From contig JAUHZL010000145.1 in NCBI GenBank assembly GCA_030425945.1, forward strand, positions 1-7,310: a stretch of 7,310 bases of DNA. Reading direction: 5' to 3'. Below the pieces are notes generated by a model that ran no database searches, had not been told where the DNA came from, and saw only the letters and a list, made by a program, of their open reading frames with translations. The DNA is from Alphaproteobacteria bacterium (GTDB taxonomy: Bacteria > Pseudomonadota > Alphaproteobacteria > Rhodobacterales > Rhodobacteraceae). The position numbers and the translations under genes were made by a program. This document shows positions 1-6,341 of this stretch, in pieces. How positions within the stretch are numbered: position 1 is the stretch's first letter; every line of letters begins with the position of its first letter.

Positions 1-1056
<1,056 letters not shown>

Positions 1057-1083
1057 GGGCGGCACGGACCGACAGACGGATCC

Positions 1084-1108
1084 GGGCGGGGGGTTTCCCC
1101 GCCCTTTT
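1084..1108 (+). terminator. Intrinsic terminator of acnA
   Basis: A perfect 8-bp stem GGGCGGGG (1084-1091) / CCCCGCCC (1097-1104) with a 5-nt loop GGTTT is followed directly by TTTT (1105-1108) and then CCTT. It starts 28 bases after the acnA stop and ends 37 bases before the next start codon, so it should separate acnA from the dehydrogenase gene. Confidence 0.9.
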
Positions 1109-1145
1109 CCTTGCCAGCGGCCGGGCCGCGCGCGAAGCTCGCCCG

Positions 1146-1847
1146 ATGAAAACCGTCCTCATCACCGGCGCGGCGCGCGGGCTGGGCCGGGCGATCGCCG
1201 AGGCCTTCGCCCCCGATCACGCCACGGCCTTCACCTGGCACCACCATCCCCCCGACGCCGCCTGCGCCGCGATGCCCGAGGCGCTGGCCGTGCAGGCCGA
1301 CCTGCTGGACCCCGACGCCGCGCCGCAGGTCGTCGCCCGGGTGATCGAGCGGTTCGGCCGCCTCGACATCCTCGTGAACAATGCGGGTCCGGTGCTCCCT
1401 ACCGCCCACGACGCCCCCGACCTCGCGGTGCACCAGGCGCTCTTCGGGATGCATGTCTCGGTCCCGGCCGCCCTGCTGGCCGCCGCCCTTCCGCACCTGG
1501 CGCCCGGGGCCTGCGTGGTGAACATCTCGTCCGTCAACGCGGTCCTGCCGCCGACGGGGGCCGCGATCTACGGGGCCAGCAAGGCGGCGCAGAACCTCTG
1601 GACCCGCGCGATGGCCAAGGAACTGGGACCGCGCGGCATCCGGGTGAACGCGGTCGCGCCGGGGGCGGTCAACACGCCCGAGGCGCCGCGCCCCGAGGCC
1701 CTGACGCGGGCCTTCGAGGAGCTGACCGCGCTCGGGCGGCTGGCGACCCCGCAGGACATCGCCGCCGCCGTGCGGTTCCTCGCCTCCGACGCGGCGGGGG
1801 CGATCACCGGCCATGTCCTCGACGTCAACGCGGGGTATCGCCTGTGA
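1146..1847 (+). CDS. Short-chain dehydrogenase/reductase (classical SDR, FabG-like)
   Basis: A 233-residue cytoplasmic NAD(P)(H)-dependent oxidoreductase of the classical SDR family; the length is typical of the family (about 230-250). The Rossmann cofactor motif TGAARGLG is at residues 7-14, the structural motif NNAG at 78-81, and the catalytic Ser-Tyr-Lys set is Ser129 (in NISSV), Tyr142 and Lys146 (in YGASK). The Ser-Tyr spacing of 13 matches FabG-type enzymes. The C-terminal end (ITGHVLDVNAGYRL) is the usual SDR ending. The substrate cannot be told from sequence; FabG-like 3-oxoacyl reductases, sugar or polyol dehydrogenases and pteridine reductases all share these motifs. The ATG at 1146 places the cofactor strand at the very N terminus, as expected; the open frame upstream only runs through acnA and is not used. 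The Shine-Dalgarno is poor (GAAG at 1134-1137). It stands alone between a terminator and an apparent new promoter. Confidence 0.93.
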   Translation: MKTVLITGAARGLGRAIAEAFAPDHATAFTWHHHPPDAACAAMPEALAVQADLLDPDAAPQVVARVIERFGRLDILVNNAGPVLPTAHDAPDLAVHQALFGMHVSVPAALLAAALPHLAPGACVVNISSVNAVLPPTGAAIYGASKAAQNLWTRAMAKELGPRGIRVNAVAPGAVNTPEAPRPEALTRAFEELTALGRLATPQDIAAAVRFLASDAAGAITGHVLDVNAGYRL

Positions 1848-1915
1848 GGCGGCCCCGCCCCGCACCCGATCCCGCCCGATCACGAAAACTTTCGCTCTGG
1901 TCTTTCGCACAGCCG

Positions 1916-1924
1916 TGCTACCCT
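1916..1924 (+). promoter_or_regulatory. Possible extended -10 promoter for the small secreted gene
   Basis: TGCTACCCT at 1916-1924 fits an extended -10 (TGn followed by TAnnnT), placing a start of transcription near 1930 and a short leader before the ATG at 1957. No convincing -35 hexamer is seen about 17 bases upstream, so this is tentative. Confidence 0.25.
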
Positions 1925-1956
1925 TCCGGGATGGACACCGACACGGAGTGACAGCC

Positions 1957-2124
1957 ATGACGATCAAGACTGCCCTCGCTGCCCTTGCCCTGACCCTCGC
2001 GCCGACCCTCGCGCTCGCCGAGTGCTGGGGCGAGGCCCACAAGATGACCTCCGCCAATGCCTGCGCCGAAGGCCAGGTCTGGTCCGAGACCCTCGCCACC
2101 TGCGTCGCCAAGCCGACCAGCTGA
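1957..2124 (+). CDS. Small secreted three-cysteine protein, function unknown
   Basis: A 55-residue protein with a clear Sec signal peptide: Lys4 followed by an Ala/Leu-rich core and an ALA cleavage motif at about residues 19-21, leaving a mature chain of only about 34 residues in the periplasm or outside the cell. The mature part has Cys23, Cys36 and Cys49. The segment from Cys36 to Val50 (CAEGQVWSETLATCV) matches, with the same C-x12-C spacing and 8 of 15 identical positions, a segment of the next gene. The pattern loosely recalls the C..G..(F/W)....TC part of chitin-binding type-2 domains, but it is too short to assign there. GGAG at 1945-1948 lies 8 bases before the ATG, and the gene has its own terminator, so it looks like a real, well-expressed monocistronic gene. 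Small Rhodobacterales proteins of this kind may carry misleading transferred names in databases (from memory, unverified); nothing enzymatic is visible here. Confidence 0.82.
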   Translation: MTIKTALAALALTLAPTLALAECWGEAHKMTSANACAEGQVWSETLATCVAKPTS

Positions 2125-2141
2125 GCCCCTTGCACCGAAGC

Positions 2142-2164
2142 ACATCTCGTTCCCTCTGAGATGT
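2142..2164 (+). other. Stem-loop in the 3' UTR of the small secreted gene
   Basis: ACATCTC (2142-2148) pairs perfectly with GAGATGT (2158-2164) around a 9-nt pyrimidine-rich loop GTTCCCTCT. It lies 17 bases after the stop codon and 7 bases before the terminator stem, and has no T-run of its own. It may protect the mRNA 3' end or be part of a 3'-derived small RNA. Confidence 0.55.
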
Positions 2165-2171
2165 CACGACG

Positions 2172-2203
2172 ACCGGCCCGCCCGCCTCGGACGGGCCGGT
2201 TTT
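2172..2203 (+). terminator. Intrinsic terminator after the small secreted gene
   Basis: A perfect 9-bp stem ACCGGCCCG (2172-2180) / CGGGCCGGT (2192-2200) with an 11-nt loop is followed by TTT (2201-2203); counting the last stem base, the T-run is four. It isolates the 55-residue gene from the TPR gene downstream. Confidence 0.88.
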
Positions 2204-2325
2204 CCGTCCGGCCCCAAGGCTGCCCCCAAATCTGCCCCCGATCCTGACGCATCCGTGACTGTGCCGCCCCCGCCGCGGCGCTAGGCTTCCCCGCAGGCAA
2301 ACCCCCATCCCCCGGAGGACACCCG

Positions 2326-2871
2326 ATGACCCGTGCCCGCCCGCTGATCCTCGCCGCCACGCTGGCGCTCGCCCCCGGCCTCGCGCTGGCGGTCGGCAGC
2401 GACGACGACGCCGTGCCGACCCCGACCGAGACCTCCAGCAAATGCGAGGGCGCGCAGGTCTGGGACGAGAAGACCGAGACCTGCGTCGATGCCCGCGAGA
2501 GCCGGATCGACGACGACACCCGCTACCGCGCCGTGCGCGAACTGGCCTATGACGGCCAGATGGCGCGCGCGCTGGCGATCCTCGACAGTTTCGAGAACCC
2601 CGGCGACGACCGCCGCCTGACCTATCTCGGCTTCGTCCACCGCAAGTCGGGCGACATGGCCGAGGGGATGCGCTGGTACGCCGCCGCGCTCGAGGCCAAC
2701 CCGGACAACCTGCTGGCGCGCTCCTACATGGGCATGGCGCTGGCCGAGCAGGGCGACCGCGCCGCCGCCCGCGTCCAGCTGACCGAGATCCGCGCCCGCG
2801 GCGGCCGCGAGACCTGGCCGGAACTGGCGCTGGAGATGGCGCTCGGGAACGGACCGCGCCCGGCCTACTGA
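2326..2871 (+). CDS. Secreted TPR-repeat protein with C-x12-C module
   Basis: A 181-residue exported protein. Residues 1-22 form a signal peptide (Arg3/Arg5, a Leu/Ala core, cleavage after LALA). An acidic, Thr/Pro-rich linker (about 24-38) leads to CEGAQVWDEKTETCV at 40-54, the same C-x12-C module as in the preceding small protein. From about 66 to 160 the chain is helical with tetratricopeptide-like repeats; the clearest is about 97-130 (LTYLGFVHRKSGDMAEGMRW, then YAAALEANPD), flanked by degenerate ones on each side. TPR domains bind proteins, so a periplasmic scaffold or partner-binding role is likely, but no specific function can be given. The ATG at 2326 has a strong Shine-Dalgarno GGAGG (2314-2318, 7-nt gap). 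No terminator is evident before fliG, 71 bases on, so read-through into fliG is possible. Confidence 0.88.
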   Translation: MTRARPLILAATLALAPGLALAVGSDDDAVPTPTETSSKCEGAQVWDEKTETCVDARESRIDDDTRYRAVRELAYDGQMARALAILDSFENPGDDRRLTYLGFVHRKSGDMAEGMRWYAAALEANPDNLLARSYMGMALAEQGDRAAARVQLTEIRARGGRETWPELALEMALGNGPRPAY

Positions 2872-2942
2872 GCCGGCGGCACCGCTTCACCCGCGGTTAA
2901 CCCGCAGCGCCTATCCGGGAGACCCGTTCCCGAGGTGTCCCG

Positions 2943-3956
2943 GTGCAGCTGCCCGCAGCCAGTCCCGCCCTCGCGCCGCCCCGCAAGGCGGCGCTGATCG
3001 TCAACCTGCTGGTCTCCGAGGGGCTGTGCCCCGACCTGTCGGCGCTGACCGATGCGGGCCAGACCCGGCTCGCGCGCGAGATCGGCGCGCTCGGCCGCAT
3101 CGACCGGGCGACGCTCGACCGGGTCGCTGCCGAATTCGCCGCCGAGGTGGACGCCATCGCGCTGACCGCGCCCGGCTCGCTGGCGCGCGCGCTCGACCGG
3201 CTCGACGGCCATATCGCGGCCCCGGTGCTCGACGCGCTGCGGCGCGAGGCCGGGATCGGCGCGGCGGGCGACCCGTGGGAGCGGCTCTCGGCGCTCGGCA
3301 CCGACACGCTGGCGCCCGTGCTGGCCGCCGAACGGCCCGAGGTCGCCGCCGTCATCCTGTCGAAGCTGCGCACCGCGCGCGCCGCCGAACTGCTGTCGGC
3401 CCTGCCCGGAGCGCTGGCGCGCACGATCACGCTGGCGATCCCGCGCGTCGCCGCGACCGACCCCGGCACGGTCGCCGCGATCGGGCAGGCGCTGGCGGCG
3501 AGCCTCGACAACGGCCCGCCGCCCGCCTTCGAGGACGGCCCGGTGCCGCGCCTCGGCGCGATCCTCAACACCACCACCGCCGCGATCCGCGACGACGTGC
3601 TGGCGGCCTTCGAGGAGGTCGATGCCGATTTCGCCCGCGCCGTCCGCGCCGCGATCTTCACCTTCGAGAACATCCCGGCCCGCATCGCCCCGCGCGACGT
3701 GCCCCGCGTCCTGCGCGAACTCGACGAGGAGACGCTGGTGCAGGCCCTCGCCGCGGGCCGCGCCACGGCGCCGGAGGCGGTGGAGTACATCCTCGCTAAT
3801 GTCTCGAACCGCATGGCCGAGCAACTGCGCGACACGCTGTCCGACCGCGCCGCCCCGGCGCTGGCCGCGGGCGAGGCCGCGATGACCGCCCTCATCCTGC
3901 GCATCCGCGAGATGGAAGCGGCCGGCGACCTCGTGCTGGCGGTGGAGGAGGGGTAG
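2943..3956 (+). CDS. fliG: FliG-family flagellar motor switch protein (divergent)
   Basis: A 337-residue homologue of FliG, the C-ring protein at the base of the flagellar motor that transmits stator torque and takes part in direction switching. The C-terminal domain is most recognisable: IFTFENIPARI at 238-248 (equivalent of the MFxF-FEN hinge motif), RDVPRVLRELDEETLVQAL at 251-269 (the charged torque helix; Arg251, Arg255 and Asp261 are kept), and NVSNRMAEQLRDTL at 286-299, near the usual NMSKRAAEMLRE. ERPEVAAVILSKL at 130-142 matches the EHPQ motif of the middle domain, with His changed to Arg and Gln to Glu. The N-terminal domain begins PRKAALIVNLL and is weakly conserved. The acidic pair preceding the first Arg of the torque helix is replaced by Ala-Pro. 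The start is GTG 2943, set by GAGG at 2932-2935 with a 7-nt gap. No other flagellar gene is in view. It is convergent with purB across the repeat array. Confidence 0.88.
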   Translation: MQLPAASPALAPPRKAALIVNLLVSEGLCPDLSALTDAGQTRLAREIGALGRIDRATLDRVAAEFAAEVDAIALTAPGSLARALDRLDGHIAAPVLDALRREAGIGAAGDPWERLSALGTDTLAPVLAAERPEVAAVILSKLRTARAAELLSALPGALARTITLAIPRVAATDPGTVAAIGQALAASLDNGPPPAFEDGPVPRLGAILNTTTAAIRDDVLAAFEEVDADFARAVRAAIFTFENIPARIAPRDVPRVLRELDEETLVQALAAGRATAPEAVEYILANVSNRMAEQLRDTLSDRAAPALAAGEAAMTALILRIREMEAAGDLVLAVEEG

Positions 3957-3960
3957 GGGG

Positions 3961-4101
3961 GAGGCCGCGTGGACGCGGCCTGCCGCGCCGTGCAAGGCGG
4001 GGCTTTCCCTCCGCTAGGGCGCTGGCGGCGGGCGTTGGTCGGCGCGCAGACTCGAAGACCGTCGCGAGGACAACTCCCTCCCCGTTTCCGGTCCGGGGGA
4101 T
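3961..4101. repeat. Array unit 1 (variant left half, diverged type A)
   Basis: The first copy starts 4 bases after the fliG stop codon. P1 is AGGCCGCGT-GG-ACGCGGCCT (3962-3981), with a different but still fully paired arm. P2 is GCGCCGTGCAAGGCG, with one unpaired position also found in unit 5. The right half is a diverged type A, and the unit ends with GTTTCCGGTCCGGGGGAT. Confidence 0.8.
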
Positions 4102-4253
4102 AAGGCCGCTTGCAAGCGGCCTCACGCGCCTTCCAAGGCGCGGGCCGTCCCCGCGCTGTAGCGCTGGCGGCGGGCTCTGCTCAGCGCGCAGACCCACAGA
4201 CAGCCACGGGGACAGCTTCCGCCCGCTCTCTCGTGGTTTCGCGTCCGGGGGAC
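4102..4253. repeat. Array unit 2 (type A)
   Basis: P1 (4103-4122) is a perfect 20-bp palindrome centred on CTTGCAAG; P2 has CTTCCAAG at 4130-4137. A 40-base stretch at 4160-4199 in the right half is identical to 4614-4653 in unit 5. Confidence 0.88.
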
Positions 4254-4406
4254 GAGGCCGCTTCCAAGCGGCCTCTCGCGCCTTGCAAGGCGCGGGCCGT
4301 CCCCGCGCCGTAGCGCTGGTGGGGGGCGTCGCTCAGCGCACAGACCCACAGTGAGTCACGGGGACAAATTCCGTCCGCTCCCTCCCGGTTTCCGGTCCGA
4401 GGGGAC
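4254..4406. repeat. Array unit 3 (type A)
   Basis: P1 (4254-4275) has perfect 10-bp arms around CC. The left 40 bases (4255-4294) are identical to those of unit 4 (4408-4447), while the right half is type A like that of unit 2. The unit ends with GGTTTCCGGTCCGAGGGGAC. Confidence 0.88.
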
Positions 4407-4560
4407 AAGGCCGCTTCCAAGCGGCCTCTCGCGCCTTGCAAGGCGCGACCCTTACCCCGGGCGGCAAGGTTGGCTGCGGGCGTCACGCGGTGCGCGGACC
4501 GCGAAAAGTCAGGGAGACCATCCACGAACCGTCCGCGGTCTCCAGCCCGCGCGTCAAGTC
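4407..4560. repeat. Array unit 4 (type B)
   Basis: P1 spans 4408-4427. P2 is the longest perfect palindrome of its kind in the array, 20 bp at 4429-4448 (TCGCGCCTTGCAAGGCGCGA). The right half is type B, shared with unit 6 (GCGCGGACCGCGAA and the related CCATCCACGAACCGTCCG), and it lacks the TTTCCGGTCCGGGGGA ending. Confidence 0.88.
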
Positions 4561-4707
4561 AACTCGCGAGCGGCCTGCGGCGCCGTGCAAGGCGTAAGCT
4601 GTCCCTCCGCCACAGCGCTGGCGGCGGGCTCTGCTCAGCGCGCAGACCCACAGGCAGTCACGGGGACAACTTCCGCCCGCTCCCTCCAGGCTTCCGGTCC
4701 GGGGGAC
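4561..4707. repeat. Array unit 5 (type A, broken P1)
   Basis: The left arm of P1 is replaced by AACTCGCG while the right arm AGCGGCCT remains, so the P1 stem is lost. P2 carries the same GCGCCGTGCAAGGCG variant as unit 1. The right half is type A and includes the 40 bases identical to unit 2. Confidence 0.85.
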
Positions 4708-4860
4708 GAGGCCGCTTCCAAGCGGCCTCACGCGCCTTCCAAGGCGCGACCCTTGCCCCTCGCCGCAAGGCTGGCTGCTGGCGTCACGCGGCGCGCGGAC
4801 CGCGAAGGGTCCCGGGGACCACCCACAAACCGTCCGTTCCTCGTCTCAGGTCAGCGCGTC
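4708..4860. repeat. Array unit 6 (type B)
   Basis: P1 (4708-4729) has perfect 10-bp arms and P2 has CTTCCAAG at 4736-4743, 21 bp from P1 centre to centre. The right half is type B, closest to unit 4. Confidence 0.88.
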
Positions 4861-5011
4861 ACGGCCACTTCCAAGCGGCCTCACGCGCCTTGCAAGGCGC
4901 GACCCTTCCCCCGCGCCGCGGGGATGGTTGCCGGCGTCGCTCCTGCGCACCGGTCGAGACGGGCCACGGGAAAATCCCGACCCCTCCTTCCCGGTTTCCG
5001 GTCGAGGGGAT
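4861..5011. repeat. Array unit 7 (divergent right half)
   Basis: P1 carries a single change (GGCCACTTCCAAGCGGCC) that gives one A-C mismatch; P2 is intact. The right half resembles neither A nor B closely, but it ends with the common GGTTTCCGGTCGAGGGGAT. Confidence 0.8.
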
Positions 5012-5033
5012 GAGGCCGCCTCCAAGCGGCCTC
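5012..5033. repeat. Array unit 8 (P1 only, next to the purB stop)
   Basis: Only P1 is present (GAGGCCGCCTCC-AAGCGGCCTC, one C-A mismatch). It ends 6 bases before the purB stop codon. Read from purB it would form the first hairpin of the 3' UTR, but no T-run follows on that strand, so it is not a classical terminator. Confidence 0.75.
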
Positions 5034-5039
5034 CCGCCC

Positions 5040-6341
5040 TCAGCCGAAGACGCGGGCGAAGATCGTGTCGACGTGCTTGGTGTGGTAGCCCATGTCGAAC
5101 TGCGCGGTGATCCCCTCGGTCCCCAGCGCCGCCACCACCTCCGGGTCGGCCAGCAGCTGCTCGCGGAAGTCGACGCGCTCTTCCCAGACCTTCAGCGCGT
5201 TGCGCTGCACCATGGCATAGGCCGCCTCGCGCGAGACGCCCGCCTGGGTCAGGGCCAGCAGCACGCGCTGGCTCATCACGAGGCCGGGGAAGCGGTTCAT
5301 GTTCTCCAGCATCCGGTCGGGGAAGACGAGCATCTTCTCGACCACGCCCGCCAGCCGGTGCAGCGCGAAGTCGAGCGTGATGGTGGCATCCGGCCCGATC
5401 ATCCGCTCGACCGACGAGTGCGAGATGTCCCGCTCGTGCCACAGCGCCACGTTCTCCATCGCCGGGATCACCGTCATCCGCACCAGCCGGGCGAGGCCGG
5501 TCAGGTTCTCGGTCAGCACCGGGTTCTTCTTGTGCGGCATCGCCGACGAGCCCTTCTGCCCCATCGAGAAGAACTCCGCCCCCTCCAGCACCTCGGTGCG
5601 CTGCATGTGGCGGATCTCGATGGCGACGTTCTCGATGCTGGAGGCGATCACCCCCAGCACCGCGAAGAACATCGCGTGCCGGTCGCGCGGGATCACCTGC
5701 GTCGAGATCGGCTCGGGGCTCAGGCCCATCTGGGCGCAGACATGCGCCTCGACCGCCGGGTCGATGTTGGCGAAGGTGCCGACCGCGCCGGAAATCGCCC
5801 CCGTGGCGATCTCGGCCCGGGCCTGTTCCAGGCGGCTGCGGTTGCGCGCCATCTCGGCGTAGAAGCGCGCGAAGGTCAGGCCCATCGTCGTCGGCTCGGC
5901 GTGGATGCCGTGGCTGCGCCCGACGCGCAGGGTGTCCTTGTGCTCGTAGGCGCGCGCCTTCAGCGCCGCCATCACCCGGTCGACGCCCGCCAGCAGCAGG
6001 TCCGCCGCGCGCACCAGCTGCACGTTCAGCGTGGTGTCGAGCACGTCCGACGAGGTCATGCCCTGGTGGACGAAGCGGGCCTCCTCGTTGCCGACGATCT
6101 CGGCGAGGTGCGTCAGGAAGGCGATGACGTCATGCTTGGTGACCGCCTCGATCTCGTCGATCCGGGCGACGTCGAACTCGACGTCCTTCGCGCGCCAGAC
6201 GGCCTCCGCGTTTTCCTTCGGGATCACCCCCAGCGCGGCCTGCGCGTCGCAGGCATGCGCCTCGATCTCGAACCAGATGCGGAACTTCGTCTCGGGCGAC
6301 CAGATCGCGACCATCTCGGGGCGGGAATAGCGGGGGATCAT
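5040..6341 (-). CDS. purB: Adenylosuccinate lyase
   Basis: A 433-residue cytoplasmic lyase of the fumarase/aspartase superfamily. It acts twice in purine synthesis, releasing fumarate from SAICAR to give AICAR and from adenylosuccinate to give AMP. The length matches the short Bacillus/Thermotoga-type PurB rather than the 456-residue E. coli type. Signatures seen are TSSD at 96-99, GRSHGIHAEPT at 141-151 (His144 is the expected catalytic acid region), and the superfamily loop GSSAMPHKKNP at 264-274 with the catalytic serine (Ser265/Ser266). The C-terminal domain, with LALTQAGVSREAAYAMVQR at 362-380, is also typical. The ATG at 6341-6339 gives MIPRYSRPEMVAIWS, the usual PurB start, with AAGG (complement of 6350-6353) 8 bases upstream. 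The open frame continues further upstream only as Arg-rich nonsense overlapping the divergent gene. Its stop abuts the repeat array. Confidence 0.97.
   Translation of the reverse strand: MIPRYSRPEMVAIWSPETKFRIWFEIEAHACDAQAALGVIPKENAEAVWRAKDVEFDVARIDEIEAVTKHDVIAFLTHLAEIVGNEEARFVHQGMTSSDVLDTTLNVQLVRAADLLLAGVDRVMAALKARAYEHKDTLRVGRSHGIHAEPTTMGLTFARFYAEMARNRSRLEQARAEIATGAISGAVGTFANIDPAVEAHVCAQMGLSPEPISTQVIPRDRHAMFFAVLGVIASSIENVAIEIRHMQRTEVLEGAEFFSMGQKGSSAMPHKKNPVLTENLTGLARLVRMTVIPAMENVALWHERDISHSSVERMIGPDATITLDFALHRLAGVVEKMLVFPDRMLENMNRFPGLVMSQRVLLALTQAGVSREAAYAMVQRNALKVWEERVDFREQLLADPEVVAALGTEGITAQFDMGYHTKHVDTIFARVFG

Larger units (their letters stand above)
3961..5033. repeat. Tandem array of ~150-bp direct repeats (7 full + 1 partial copies)
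   Basis: This gene-free interval between two convergent stop codons (fliG TAG 3954-3956, purB TGA 5042-5040) consists almost wholly of direct repeats. Unit starts are 3961, 4102, 4254, 4407, 4561, 4708, 4861 and 5012, giving lengths of 141, 152, 153, 154, 147, 153 and 151 bp plus a truncated last copy. Each unit opens with two adjacent palindromes: P1, AGGCCGCTT-SC-AAGCGGCCT in its best copies, and P2, CGCGCCTTSCAAGGCGCG. The remainder is either right half A (GCGCTGGCGGCGGGC..CAGCGCGCAGACCCACAG..) or right half B (GGCTGGCTGCGGGCGTCACG..GCGCGGACCGCGAA..). Several copies end in TTTCCGGTCCGGGGGA. Open frames across the array are not kept in phase by the unit lengths, so it is unlikely to code. 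It is neither an insertion sequence nor CRISPR. Function unknown. Confidence 0.93.

Noticed and set aside
2916..2932. Hairpin CGGGA/TCCCG just before fliG as a translational switch
   Set aside because: It has only 5 bp and touches just the first base of the Shine-Dalgarno; this is expected by chance in DNA this GC-rich.
3961..5033. CRISPR array
   Set aside because: The repeats are about 150 bp and contiguous, with no unique spacers of constant length, and no cas genes are seen.
3961..5033. Iteron-type replication origin or partition site
   Set aside because: Direct repeats with palindromes fit loosely, but there is no AT-rich segment, no rep or parAB gene, and the surroundings are chromosomal housekeeping genes.
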